This document shows, in pieces, positions 53,763 to 64,000 of a stretch of DNA of 64,000 nt. Positions within the stretch are counted from its first letter, which is position 1, and every line of letters begins with the position of its first letter. Under the pieces are notes generated by a model, which did not search any database, was not told where the DNA came from, and saw only the letters and a program-made list of their open reading frames with translations. The stretch covers positions 5,391,613-5,455,612 of the forward strand of contig CM018603.1 in NCBI GenBank assembly GCA_009192285.1, given 5' to 3'. This DNA is from Morchella semilibera. Taxonomy: Eukaryota; Ascomycota; Pezizomycetes; Pezizales; Morchellaceae. The position numbers and the translations under genes were made by a program.

Positions 53763-55558
53763 ATGCCGCCCAAACGCGCCGCCCCCGACACAGCGGACCC
53801 CATCGACACCGACACCGATGTAGGAGCCACTCTGATGCCTCCGCCCCCGCCCACTACACCATCCTCCAAACGCCGGCGCACCAGTCACACCCACAACACC
53901 AGTACGCCCAGCACCACCGCGCCACCTTCGCTATTCTTCGCCGTACCGCTACCGCCACCTTACAATCCCTCCTCCCCTAATGCCGCGAACGAACCCCCCA
54001 GCGACAGCCAGTTCGTGGCCTTCCTGCAAAGCGCCATCACAACCCTGCCAGCGCCCATCCAGGCGCTGTACGGCACTGCGATGCGCAACCTGGCGCCAGA
54101 GAACACGCCAGAGCTGACGGGCGAGATGAGGGCGTCATTAACGAGTGCGGTGACAGGGTTTCTAGTACACTTACCGACTACGGATTGGGAGGGGGATCAG
54201 GGAGAGGGGCGCTTTTTGACCAGGCTCGGGCGGGGGGAGGTGTCCGGGCGGGAGTTGGTGCTGTGGGCGGACACAATTACCGCTGCGCTCAGAGCTTTCA
54301 GCGGCATTGGGGGGTCCCCTGCCCCATCTTGGTCTTCTGCATCCGCGCGCTCCCCGATCCCTCCACAGAGTCCAGACCCACTGACGCCTACGCCCACACC
54401 CGCCGCCATCGATCCTTCCCACACCCGCCATAGCAACCCCTCAGGGCGCTCCGCTACCATTCGCGCGTCCACCCTCACTCGTGATGGCAACGCCTGCGTA
54501 CTGACATCCTTACCGGGACCCACCGCCCTCGATGTTGCACATATCATTCCGTTCTCTGTGCGGGGGGCGAAAGCCGACGCGTTCTGGGGCTTTTTGGGCC
54601 TGTTCCTGGGGGTCCAGGGCGCGGAGAGGGTGAGATGGGCTACATTGCAACTAGCCAACGGAGACGTCCCCGGGGAACAAAGGCAAGAGGGTGCGGGGGT
54701 GGATACGGCAGCTGCGGCGGGCGAGCTGGCGAATTGTATCACCCTCGCAGCGACCGCACACAGATACTTTGATGCTGGTGCGGTCGAGATCTTGCCGGTG
54801 CCTGGCAGCGGCACCTGGAGTGGTGATTATGACCCCAGCATAACCTCCAGCGTAGGTACACCACCCCCTTTTTTTTTTACCTACTTCCTACATTCCCCCC
54901 GCGAACCGCAGTCCCAACCTCACCAAAAGTGCACAGCTAACACCTCCAGTACGACGTAAGAGTGTCCTTCCCCGGTCAGGCCCTTGTCCCTTTCTCCCGC
55001 TACGTCTACTCCGCCGGTACGCCGCCCCAGCTACTGTCTAGCACCCAGCTTACACCTGGCGATGTCATCACGCTGGCTACTCCCGACCCAGCCCAGTGGC
55101 CGCTCCCACACCCGTTGCTGCTGCAGCTGCATGCCCTATGTGGCCGTATAAAGCGATTACGCGCCGCCGCGGGCTGGCCGGTACTGCCATACGGGGATGG
55201 GAGCGAAGACGAGGTGGGCTGGGGCGAGGAGGAAGTTGAGGTGTGGGATGGGGAGGAGGAGGAGGGGGTCAAAGCGCGCTGGGAGGGGGAATGTGCGGCA
55301 GTTTTGGACTGCGGGATGGCGCGGGCTGAGCCAGAGACTGAGTCGGGGCCGGGCATAGCCGGGGGCAGAGGCAGAAAACGCAAGCTTGGTGCTGCCTTGG
55401 CGGGAGAGCAGGAGGGGGGGGTGGGCGGGGATGAGATGTTGGAGCGGCCGAGAAAGGTGGCGGTTGTGATGGGCGAGATGCGGATGCGGGAAGAGGAGAG
55501 GTGGAGGTTGGTGAAGGCGCGGGCGCGAGGGGGAGGGGGAGGTGATATGTTTAGTTAA
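53763..55558 (+). CDS. HNH-domain protein (565 aa)
   Basis: join(53763..54851, 54950..55558); a 98-bp phase-0 intron (GTAGGT ... CTAACACCTCCAG). After a basic, Pro/Ser-rich leader (MPPKRAAPDT, KRRR) and a helical middle, an HNH_2-type domain spans about residues 230-350: STLTRDGNACVLTSLPGP (one Cys only), AHIIPFSVRG with the key His, FWGFLGLFLG, NCITLAATAHRYFD. The C-terminal half (YDVRVSFPGQALVPFSRYVY) and an acidic then basic tail complete it. This arrangement is frequent in fungi; most such proteins are uncharacterised and proposed to be nucleases. The GC-rich coding sequence contrasts with the AT-rich transposon that ends 93 bp before the start codon and so probably split its promoter. 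Confidence 0.8.
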
Positions 55559-57393
55559 GGGACTCCAAAAGGGGCCTTTTCTTTTTAATCCTTCTAATAT
55601 ATATAATATATATATATTTTTATAAGCTCCACTTGATTCGCTCCTGCTCCTCCACTTGCCGCTCATGCGGCTTCTCACTCGGCCTAGTGCTAAATCGCAG
55701 ACCAAAACAAATTCCCACACCACACAATCCTTTTACCCTTTCGTCCCTCCCGGCACGAAGAATTTACATCTGAGTATGAGTTCTATCTTTAGTCAGGGTT
55801 AGGGTTTGTGATCAAGTATATTAATATGCAGCCCCAGAGAGCGGACCATTATTAACGGCCAGTGGTTAATGAAGAGAAGCGCAGGTCGTATATATACTTT
55901 AAAAACTCTGCAAAGCCAAAATCCAAGCGAGGGAGGAAGATCCCCTTCCTGTACAAGAGCTACCCGCACAGGGACACAACCCCTACTATTACTTTAGGGG
56001 TGTAGTTCAAACCTAGTGACAGCTGCAAAACAAGAGCCAGGAGTCAGCTATCATTTATTCCCCTTGAAGTGATTGTCTTAATAGAATTGCGTGCCAGAAC
56101 AAATATATCGTACGGTCACCGAAGCAATTTTGATTTTACGGAAGTAGACTACCGAGGATTTGTGGAAACCGGTTTGATCGAGGAATAGCTCAGGTCAGTT
56201 GTTGAAGCTGACTTCCCTCGGCTTCAAGAGTTCCAAAATTTTATAAGTTAGTTCAAACTGGTTTTTATGACCGTTCTGGTATATAACAGGAAATAGTATC
56301 ACAATTAGGGTTAGTGAGGGTTAGTAAGGGTTCTAGTTATGGAATGAGATCCACAGGGAGGCAGGCCATATGAATTCCGAGTTTACTAGATCATTTTATT
56401 ACTTACAGTGACAGGAATGATGTATGGAAAAAGCAGTTATGTGGTGCACAAACTTTAACGCCGGAACGGATATTCCTATAAGCCTTAGTCGAAAGTTAGT
56501 CTAATAAAGACCTTATATATTCCTCAAATCATTCTTAAAAAGGCTTGAATAAGGTCTTTATTAGACTAACCTTTCACTAAGCCCTTTTTAAGGCTGAAAT
56601 CAGGCCCATAGGAATATCCGATCGGGCGTTAAAGGATATTTCTCCATACAATTTTGACACCCCTGTTTTTCCATTGATCATCCCTATCGCTGCATAGCAT
56701 ATCATGGCAGCGTCAAGGGTCGTCCCCGAAAGGTATATTTCCACCAGTGGTTTGGCAGCTACTCCCTTTAGCTATCTCAACCGAGCAATATTATTGTGGT
56801 TGCCTCCCGGGCATCCGCAAATCCTATCCTATCTCGTAACCCATTGAGCTCCCAACCGTGTAGAATCATCACCGGTCACATATTAGGATAAACCCAATTC
56901 ACCAAGTCAATGGAGCCCACGGAGCATTCGACACCATAGCTCCCATGCGTCCCAACCGCTGCATAATCCGTATATTGATTGACTTTTTCTGCTAAGCCTA
57001 TGCGCGCGTGCGTTGCGGGGGCGCGCCAAGCCTAGAATCACAACTCATCACTCTTGTTCTGTTTTTCCAAGGCTCCTGCCCGTAACTTGTATAGTGCTTC
57101 GGGGGTAGGGGTACGTGCATTGGCAGAAGATCTTGCTTGTCACCGCCACCCCCCACAGACTTACCCCACCCCCGAAGCACATCACACCGAAAAAAACACA
57201 TTTCATATACAAGAATGATATTCTATCAAGCTGGAAGTAAAATTCTGACCCCCCAGAAAGAAGCAAAGGTGGTATTTGCTCACAGATCTTATCTTTCATT
57301 CGCCAAGAAAATAATCACCTCCAGAGGTGATTATTCTCATGACACAGATATCCTGGAAGCCTGATCCTATTTCAACGTCATCTGGACATTTAG
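55559..57393. other. Intergenic with one 170-bp TIR element
   Basis: Apart from 56,459-56,628 nothing gene-like. Short TTAGGG-type motifs occur at about 55,795 and 56,306. A fragment of the GGCCCGTT element (AATAATCACCTCCAGAGG) precedes 57,394. Confidence 0.4.
56459..56628. mobile_element. 170-bp TIR element (CTTTAACGCC ends), copy 2
   Basis: Same length as the copy at 45,761 and in opposite orientation, sharing GATATTCCTATAAGCCTTAG, GTCTAATAAAGACCTTAT and the TTAA-bordered ends. Confidence 0.75.
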
Positions 57394-57751
57394 GGCCCGT
57401 TAGGACAACCCAATAATCTAGATTATTTTGGATTATCACAATAATCTAGGCTGTTCGGTGCAATTGAATAATCCAACATCTGGAACTCCCGATTATCCCA
57501 ATAATTCCTATATGAAATATCAATCAATCAATCAATCCCAATAATCGATCCGCCAAGAAGATAATCACCCCTGGAGGTACTTAATTCTTCCCACACCACA
57601 CAGATATCCTGAAAGCCTAATCCTATTTCAACGTTATCTAGACATGTAGGTTATCCACCGATTATGATTATTATGATTATCATTTTCGCTTTCTGATAAT
57701 TCAATCTGCACAATAATCTCAAGAAATAATCTAAGGTTGTCCGAACGGGCC
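57394..57751. mobile_element. GGCCCGTT-ended TIR element, full copy
   Basis: A 358-bp element with ends GGCCCGTTAGGACAACC and GGTTGTCCGAACGGGCC and many ATAATC/GATTAT words. An inverted partial copy is at 12,898-13,130. Flanking TTA/TAA would fit a 3-bp duplication but is not certain. Confidence 0.7.
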
Positions 57752-58518
57752 TAAGTTGTTGGGGAGAAAGGATTTCAACTTTGTTAGGCAGGGCAAAGTT
57801 TGTTACCAATACAAAATTTGTTAAGGCCAGATTGAAATCCTCATGAGTCAGCACTCGATCTGTCCTTATTAGGCCCAGGCTTTCCCTAGAAGGGACTGAT
57901 CAGCGCGCGGAACTTTGTTACTGTGCCAAGGCCGACCCCATCTTGGTGACCACCATACCGCAAAAACTCACTGATTCCGAACGCGATCAATGTTGCATAC
58001 TATATAAAAGGAGGGAACTTCGTAGTTTTTGTGCAATAGTAGTCATGTTCGGAAGTATTGTAGCGGGTCTAACCTGAAAATAACTTTAGGGGAAATACCT
58101 TCAAGGAAATATGTACTAAAGTTCGCGAGTCATGTGGTGCCCGCAAATCCATATACACACAAAAAACCGCCAAAATTGCAGCAACAGTCGTGTTCGGGGA
58201 CGTCACGGACCTACGAGCAGCGGTAGGTCTCGATGTACGCGATTTATTAAATATATTTATTGTTGTGTAATGCCTACTTCTATATATAATTTATAAGTTG
58301 AAGTACTTCTTCTACATTGGGAATCGAGTGATCCCTAGAGGTTGCTATGATACGTAGTGATGTAGGTACAAGGCTCTAGCTCTGGGACCAGAATCTGATA
58401 AGAAAAACACACGCATTCACTACAACATTCTGAACACTTACCCACACACCCGAGTGCTACGGTGAGTAGAACGCGGCAGTGTGGTTTGTGTTGTTTGTGT
58501 TGTTAAGTTTCACTTACC

Positions 58519-58640
58519 TTGTCTCGAACCAGACGTTGGGTTGGGTGGTCTTCATTACATGTAATTATTAAACTTGTGGGTTGTTCTCAATTCCTATTTA
58601 GCAACGACACTAGACCCAATTGGGACTGGTTCGAGACAAT
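58519..58640. mobile_element. hAT-like MITE with 8-bp target duplication
   Basis: A 122-bp element with TTGTCTCGAACCAG / CTGGTTCGAGACAA ends, flanked by an exact CACTTACC at 58,511-58,518 and 58,641-58,648. Eight-bp duplications mark hAT-type elements. Confidence 0.75.
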
Positions 58641-58789
58641 CACTTACCCTTGATACCGGAGTACTAGTACAGCAAATTCAGGCAACCCATAACACTCCGA
58701 GCCGTGGGGCAATATTGACAGAACTACTCTACAAGAAATAGGGGTCTATATATAGAAAAGAGGCTTTTAGACGGCAGCAAAGCTCGTGG

Positions 58790-58880
58790 GCTAAGTTTTT
58801 GAACATGACTAATATTGCATACACACAAAAAACCGCCAAGACTGCATTTGTATATGGCATGTGTTCAGAAACGCTATGAC
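58790..58880. mobile_element. GCGTTTTTGAACACG element, diverged copy
   Basis: Matches the element at 63,440-63,536 (TTTTTGAACATGACTAATAT ... GTTCAGAAACGCTATGAC). Its left terminus is degenerate. Other ACACACAAAAAACCGCCAA fragments occur near 58,160. Confidence 0.55.
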
Positions 58881-59850
58881 CGAGTACATCGTCGTCATTT
58901 CTACTTTGTCACGTGGTGGGTCAATACACGTCCTTCCTGACGTTACTGGACACGACCAATATTCCATACCATATAAATAGGGGTACTTGGCGAACAGGCC
59001 AGTCTTGGACGGAGCGCATAGGACTAATTATAAGGAGAGTCCGACGTCCTATGTAGTCAGGACTTCCCTTGCACGGAATTATTGAAAGTTGTCAAATTCG
59101 CGACCTCCCTCTTTCAGCGAATTTTAACCTAGTGTGGTAGGTATTTCGGTTCAGTTGTTGCTATTTACCGTAACAAGCAACATAATTCCTCTACTGGGTG
59201 GTGCACGGTCCAGGTCGCGAATTTACAAGGGATAGTCCAATACCTAGTCCAATGTACGGGTGAGGGGTTAGCGGGGTCGTTGGCCCTAAAATTAGCGGGG
59301 TCATTAGTCTCAACACCCAAATAGACTCTCCTGAATTCGCGTGTTAGACGGTGTTGGATTAATCCGACATCCGCCATATCAATGACTCTCCTTCTGGTAG
59401 CTTTGAGCTTTTGGGCACACAAATATTGTATATATTGAACCTGGCATTTGCTTTCTGGAACTTCCTCTAGCTCTCTCTGTCTATGCTTTTACCGATCCCT
59501 CTGATGCCTCCCACAAAAACCGCTAACTTCGCCACCATGCCCATAATTTATATATGTCGAGTTGCACCAGGCGGAGCTATATAATAATAATAAATGGAAA
59601 TACAAGTGGAAAAAACTGACTGCTTTGATGGTTGTCGCGACACTAGAATATTGGGCTCGTTGCATGATCACTTTAAGGACCCCCGGGACGCAACTGTAGT
59701 CTTGGCGATTTTTTGTGTGTGCATTGACACGGTCCCGTGAGATAAGACCGTGTTTAAAATAGGGTAAAATCCTTAAGCTGTTGGAAACTGGTGTCTATAA
59801 CTGCATGATACTCCGGATCATAAGCTAAAAATGCAGATGTGTCTTCAATA

Positions 59851-59958
59851 GATTGTTTTGGCAACATCCAGATCTTCGAATTTTGAGGGCTATCCACACC
59901 AAAGACCGGTCGCAAAGAACCAAAAATTTAGACTCAGAAGTTGGTTGCCGAAACGCTC
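59851..59958. mobile_element. TIR element, GAGCGTTTTGG family, short copy
   Basis: A 108-bp relative of 10,424-10,566 between TA dinucleotides, with GATTGTTTTGGCAACATCC and GTTGCCGAAACGCTC ends. Confidence 0.6.
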
Positions 59959-60353
59959 TAATAGTCTATAAGAAAGTTGTATGTGCCTTTGGGGCCAGGG
60001 GAAACGGAAGTGTTTCTCGCTACTGGTGCCCTCTTCCTATGTTATTGCTTAATAACCCTAACCCTGCCACAGTATCTTACCCTCTCAACTGGACCTGAGC
60101 TTATAACCGTGTTTCCCAGTAGAGCACATATTTGAGACTTTGCGTAAGTAGATTATCTGGGTGGCTGGTAGTATGATCGGAAGCCAAGATTGAATTTTAC
60201 GCTGGAATACAAGCCTGAGATTCCTTTAGGACCTGCCGCACCATAGATATCTAAGGACCGCATTTTCATCTTTCCATTGTTCTAAAATTACATGAATTGA
60301 CATTAAGCAACAAAATGAAAGAAAAAAACACTAAATGAGGCCAGGGGCGGTAG

Positions 60354-62460
60354 CTAGCTGTCCAGAAGTTTTACTACCATCGAATACCCTCGCTGGGCTG
60401 CCATATCCCGTGCAGTATTCCCGGCGGAATTTTCCACATTGGCATTTGCCCCGTTCTTCAGTAACATCCGCACGGCATCTAAATGCCCACTTTCCGCCGC
60501 GAAATGCAGAGCTGTATGTCCTTTTACATCCTTTCTATCGATTTCAGCCCCTTTCTCCAACAGAGCCCCGATAACTGGCAGATGCCCACTCTGCGCTGCA
60601 AGGTGGAGCGCCGTATCCCCCTCCACATTGCTTCCGTTGATATATGCCCCTTCCTTAAGTAGAATGCGTAATATCGTTTCATGCCCGTTGTGAGCTGCGA
60701 GATGTAGTGCTGTATAACCATTTCCATCCTGGCCATTAATTTCCGCTCCATTCATCAAGAGGATTGACGCAACCTGCTGAAACCCCAAATCAGCAGCGAT
60801 TTGTAGTGCCGTTCTTCCCCTTGACATAAGGGCATTGATGTTCGCCCCAGCACTTAGCAATACCGAGATTTGGCTGGCTTCACCTCTTCGTACGCTTCTA
60901 TGTAGAGGAGTCTCTTGCGTTTCTCCCTTTGTCACTTTATCTCCACCATTCTTCATGAGTTGCAGCAATTGATTGACCAACCCATCTTTCTGTGCTGAAG
61001 GCATATCTGGCGATAACGATAATCTCTCGGCGATCCGAACAATCTCGTCGAACTTCCTTTCTGCATCGAGGACCGAGATCGCCCTCCGGAGTCGCCTCGC
61101 CATCACCGACCCCTCCTGTAAGTGCGAGAGCCGTCCCCGCATGGTTGCGAGCCTCCTATCTCCACCATCTCTGATGAGGAAACATAGTCTTACAACTATC
61201 TCACATTCATGCTCTGCGCCAAGTGTTTTGCCGTTGTATTGTCCGACATACTCGATAAGGTCTTCGAAGTAGGTTTCCCATCGCTGGATGCTGCATAGGC
61301 TATTTGTTGGTGCTGATTGCGCAGCACGGTGCCCAGTAATCTCTAACAAGGTGAGGCTACTGGGCCGCTCCGCGCCATCTCTGCCGGGGGTGGTATCGAG
61401 GCATTTCTCAATGATCGTAAACATATCCTCGAAACCGGGGGCCATATTCCTAATAGCCTCGAGTAAGGCGTTCCCGGTAAGGCGCTGTCGCTGACTGTTG
61501 GGTACGAGTGTTCGTGATATCAGATATAGGATGGTACCTTCAGCGCCAGATTCATAACTTAGCACTGGCTCGAGAGCGGTATGGTAAAACGATAGAGAAT
61601 GCATTGCAAGGGTACATACAACCAAGAGAGTATATATCGGATTTTGTGGTCCAATGCGGTTTCTCGCGCGTTATTTCCTGCACCAAATGAGTGTCTGCTT
61701 GGGCAAAAATGACTGTAATACAAAGAATCTCTAAAACATACCGGTGGTCTAAAAGCGGAGGTGCCAGTGTAGGTACCCGACATTTCTGATGTGATCACCT
61801 TTCCAATGCCAAGGTCGCACAGCTTAACAACATCAGAATCCGAACGCCAGAGGAGGACTGAGGTACAGGTAGTTATGCGTTAACATTAGCTCAGTGTACC
61901 ACCGGAGGTTGTATGAGAAGGTCCCACCATTGCTGGGTTTTATATCCCTATGAAGAATTGGCGTCCAACGGGCCTCCACCTGAAACTTATGGACGCCATT
62001 GGGGAGCCGGATGACATTCAAGCCGTGATGGCAGTAGGCAAGGCTGAGGGCTAGCTGGAAGAACACTCTCCACATAAAGTCGGGAGTAAAGAGAGCTTTA
62101 TCCGCTCTTTTCCAGTTTGTCAGTCCCTACATGTTTATGAATAACAAGCACAGGAAGGGCCAGAAGCTACAAACCTCGACAAATCACCACCCTCACAATA
62201 CTCCATGAAGATGCGTGCCTGTCCATCTGGTGGCTCGGTGTCAGAGGAAATATATCGAACGATATTTGGGTGTGTAAGCGTTTGGAGAATTGATATTTCT
62301 CGTTTTATCAAGTGCGTGATATCTTCAGTCCCAGAGGTTGGGGAGATCAGCTTGCAGATGAGCTTTCGCCCAGACTCATGCCGATACACGAACGCGGTAC
62401 CAAATCTTCCATGCCCTGCCGAACCAGTCAACTCAAAGGTATTACCACCCACAATGACAT
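60354..62460 (-). pseudogene. Protein kinase-ankyrin repeat gene 2 (minus strand), one frame break
   Basis: Minus-strand gene. Exon pieces: about 62,460-62,187, 62,142-61,9xx, 61,864-61,7xx and 61,676-60,354, joined by short GT-AG introns. Kinase motifs: glycine loop SAGHGRFGTAF, ATP lysine LICKLI, helix-C IKREISIL, catalytic HRDIKPSN, DLG in place of DFG (LCDLGIGK), activation segment TGTSAFRPP and SDIYSLGC. The reading then changes frame by one base near 61,625 into CTLAMHSLSFYHTALEP. A helical linker of ~230 residues precedes six ankyrin repeats (TALHLAAHNGHETILRILL, TALHFAAESGHLDAVRMLL). The stop is at 60,354. The first exon upstream of the glycine loop is not resolved. Kinase type resembles NIMA-related kinases. 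A signalling partner with a recognition surface is the likely role. Confidence 0.8.
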
Positions 62461-63023
62461 TATTAAGTCCCTATTGTAATCAATCAGCCTAAATCACCGT
62501 TGTAGAAGTTAGGATGGGGGGGGTCCACCATCTTAATTGACCTTGTGAGCGCGAATGTTTATTTTTCCAGGAACACTTCCGTGATCGAGCTTATTATATG
62601 ACTTGGCCACCTGTAACCGGGGAGAACCTTTAACCCCCTGGAGCCTAGAATATAGTATGATTTTAATATAACGACGGGGCACCATACAGACTGTATGTGT
62701 CCTTGCGGTTGTGTACGCCTAGGATTCGCTCATGCTGTCATAATTTAGCCTGATGTCAAATTAGAATCACAACTTTCGTACCCGATCTGGTAATAAAGTC
62801 CGGCGGCAACACCGTGGTAGCCCGAATTCTGGTTGGCTCCGCTAGTTGGTTGGCGCTTAGTTACTTTTCAGAGTTGGGGGCCGTCAACACTTCAGTGCCT
62901 GAGACCTTTTTTTGTCTTTTGACAGAACTGACAAATACGTATGTACTTCTACAGTCTTCGTCCGGCAGAATATTGGTGAGGCAATAAGAAACCAAGGCGA
63001 GCAGCTAGGGCCAACCATACATA
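62461..63023. other. Upstream region of kinase-ankyrin gene 2
   Basis: No feature recognised beyond a possible short 5' exon of the minus-strand kinase gene. Confidence 0.35.
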
Positions 63024-63187
63024 TGGCGCGAGAAGGTGGGTGTGTAAACCTCAGAGCAATCTTTTTTGTATGGGAATTAGACCGTTAGGCTAGGCGCTAG
63101 TACAATCATGGGGGCAGATCTCCCAATCGACTGATTGGCTGCAACCGCCGAAGTTTACACACCTACCCTCCATCGCTTCTCGAGCCA
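63024..63187. mobile_element. TIR element (TGGCGCGAGAAG ends), TA-flanked
   Basis: A 164-bp element between TA at 63,022-63,023 and 63,188-63,189; arms TGGCGCGAGAAG...GGTGTGTAAAC and its complement. Confidence 0.65.
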
Positions 63188-63439
63188 TAAAGTCTATAAA
63201 CAAAAACCTCACGTAGAGTAGAGTAGACATATGGGCGCCGAATGGGAACCTAGAAGGGACCAACACCGTTATGGGTGGGGGCGCCTACAGCCGGATGTCG
63301 ATCAATTCCCAATCAGGCACTCAATTGCCCAGTTTACATCCTAGTCAGGCAACTCCTGCCGCGATACCGATTGAAATAACAAACGAAATTAGTCTGGCTC
63401 TGTTACACATTGTAGAGGGAGAGTACTCGCAACCTCATA

Positions 63440-63536
63440 GCGTTTTTGAACACGACTAATATTGCATGCACCCAAAAAATACCGCCAAGACTACATTTTT
63501 TATATGGCATGTAATAGCGGTTGTGTTCAGAAACGC
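63440..63536. mobile_element. TIR element (GCGTTTTTGAACACG ends), TA-flanked
   Basis: A 97-bp element between TA dinucleotides (63,438-63,439; 63,537-63,538), GCGTTTTTGAACAC / GTGTTCAGAAACGC ends. Related copy at 58.8 kb. Confidence 0.7.
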
Positions 63537-63609
63537 TATGAAGTTGCGATTAGACAATCAGAGTGTGGGGGGCGATTAGCGGTTGAAGTTGACCACCAAA
63601 ACCGAAGTA

Positions 63610-63984
63610 TGGTGCGGCGCGTCTTAAAGGTGACATGTCGGTATTTCAGCTGGAACAATCTTGGCTACTCCGAATGCTTTTGAACCAATCAGAGCATTGT
63701 AATCCAGCCACTTTATGGCTATCTTAGCCGCAACTCTGTAATGAAGGGGTATAAATGGTTATAATACTGTTCCACTTCACCAGGTCTTGGCGCTTTTTAC
63801 ATACAAAAACAGGTAAATGGCATCGCTAATAACTTTTTAATAAGACAAGATATCAAAAATCTATGAAGCCAAAATCTTTATCATACCTATGCCTACAATT
63901 TGGCTTCATAGATTTTTGATATCCTGTCTGGTTAAAAAGTTATTCGTAGTGCAATTTATGTCACCTTTAAGGCGCGCCGCACCA
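63610..63984. mobile_element. TIR element (TGGTGCGGCGCG ends) with a nested palindrome
   Basis: Outer arms 63,608-63,636 and 63,958-63,986 match over 29 bp with one mismatch and include TA flanks. Inside, 63,828-63,944 is itself a palindrome (AATAACTTTTTAA ... GATATCAAAAATCTATGAAG). Confidence 0.65.
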
Positions 63985-64000
63985 TAACTCTATGGTGGGG

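Noticed and set aside
55157-55723. 188-codon minus-strand reading
   Set aside because: Opposite strand of the HNH gene's charged C-terminal exon and its 3' flank; proline/histidine/leucine composition typical of a shadow.
1-64000. LTR retrotransposons, LINEs or virus-derived elements
   Set aside because: No reverse transcriptase, RNase H, capsid or polymerase motif was noticed, and no long direct terminal repeats. The integrase-like core at 52.2-52.7 kb lies in a TIR-bounded DNA transposon, not in an LTR element.

Overview
This window looks like a TE-rich, gene-poor stretch of a filamentous fungal nuclear genome. The evidence is short introns (about 50-80 bp) with GT...CTNAY...AG signals, fungal NLR and kinase-ankyrin genes, a Fot1/pogo transposon, a Helitron, many small inverted-repeat elements and scattered TTAGGG-type motifs. 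Pezizomycotina is my best guess; the species cannot be read from the sequence. No rRNA gene, CRISPR array, reverse transcriptase or LTR element was seen.

Layout. 1-2.3 kb: decayed Helitron replicase-helicase (minus strand). 2.6-4.8 kb: three copies of a small TIR element and one arm of a dispersed ~0.9-kb repeat whose inverted partner is at 39.5-40.1 kb. 4.8-7.1 kb: a 2,274-bp Fot1/pogo transposon with 43-bp TIRs. 7.2-9.8 kb: protein kinase-ankyrin gene. 10-17 kb: small TIR elements, a 210-aa unknown gene (minus) and a broken unknown gene. 18.0-18.5 kb: a possible minus-strand relic. 19.2-28.1 kb: a tandem array of eight paralogous genes. 30.2-36.1 kb: a NACHT NLR ending in about 14 near-identical ~33-aa repeats. 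36-46.5 kb: repeats without convincing genes. 46.5-47.2 kb: F-box/ankyrin gene (minus). 47.3-53.7 kb: a three-gene DNA transposon. 53.8-55.6 kb: HNH-domain gene. 55.6-60.3 kb: small TIR elements. 60.4-62.5 kb: second kinase-ankyrin gene (minus). 62.5-64 kb: more small TIR elements.

Two items stand out. First, 47,346-53,669 is a 6,324-bp DNA transposon with 34-bp TIRs and a 6-bp target duplication. It encodes an integrase-core (DD40E) transposase, a TET/JBP-like 2-oxoglutarate/Fe(II) dioxygenase (a candidate DNA-base oxidase) and a 497-aa accessory protein rich in SUMO-type motifs. Fungal TET/JBP genes are known companions of KDZ transposons; here the partner transposase belongs to a different family. 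Second, the 19-28 kb array is a family I do not recognise. Each member has an 11-14-nt first exon, a phase-2 intron, a conserved ~60-70-aa core and a C-terminus that differs completely between copies (basic, Pro/Cys-rich, or long coiled coil).

Kinase-ANK, NLR-ANK and F-box-ANK genes lie close together with quickly changing repeats, so the locus resembles a non-self-recognition cluster shaped by transposons. Several host genes carry single-base frame breaks, often in homopolymers or repeats. These could be real decay or assembly errors, and I cannot tell which from one sequence.
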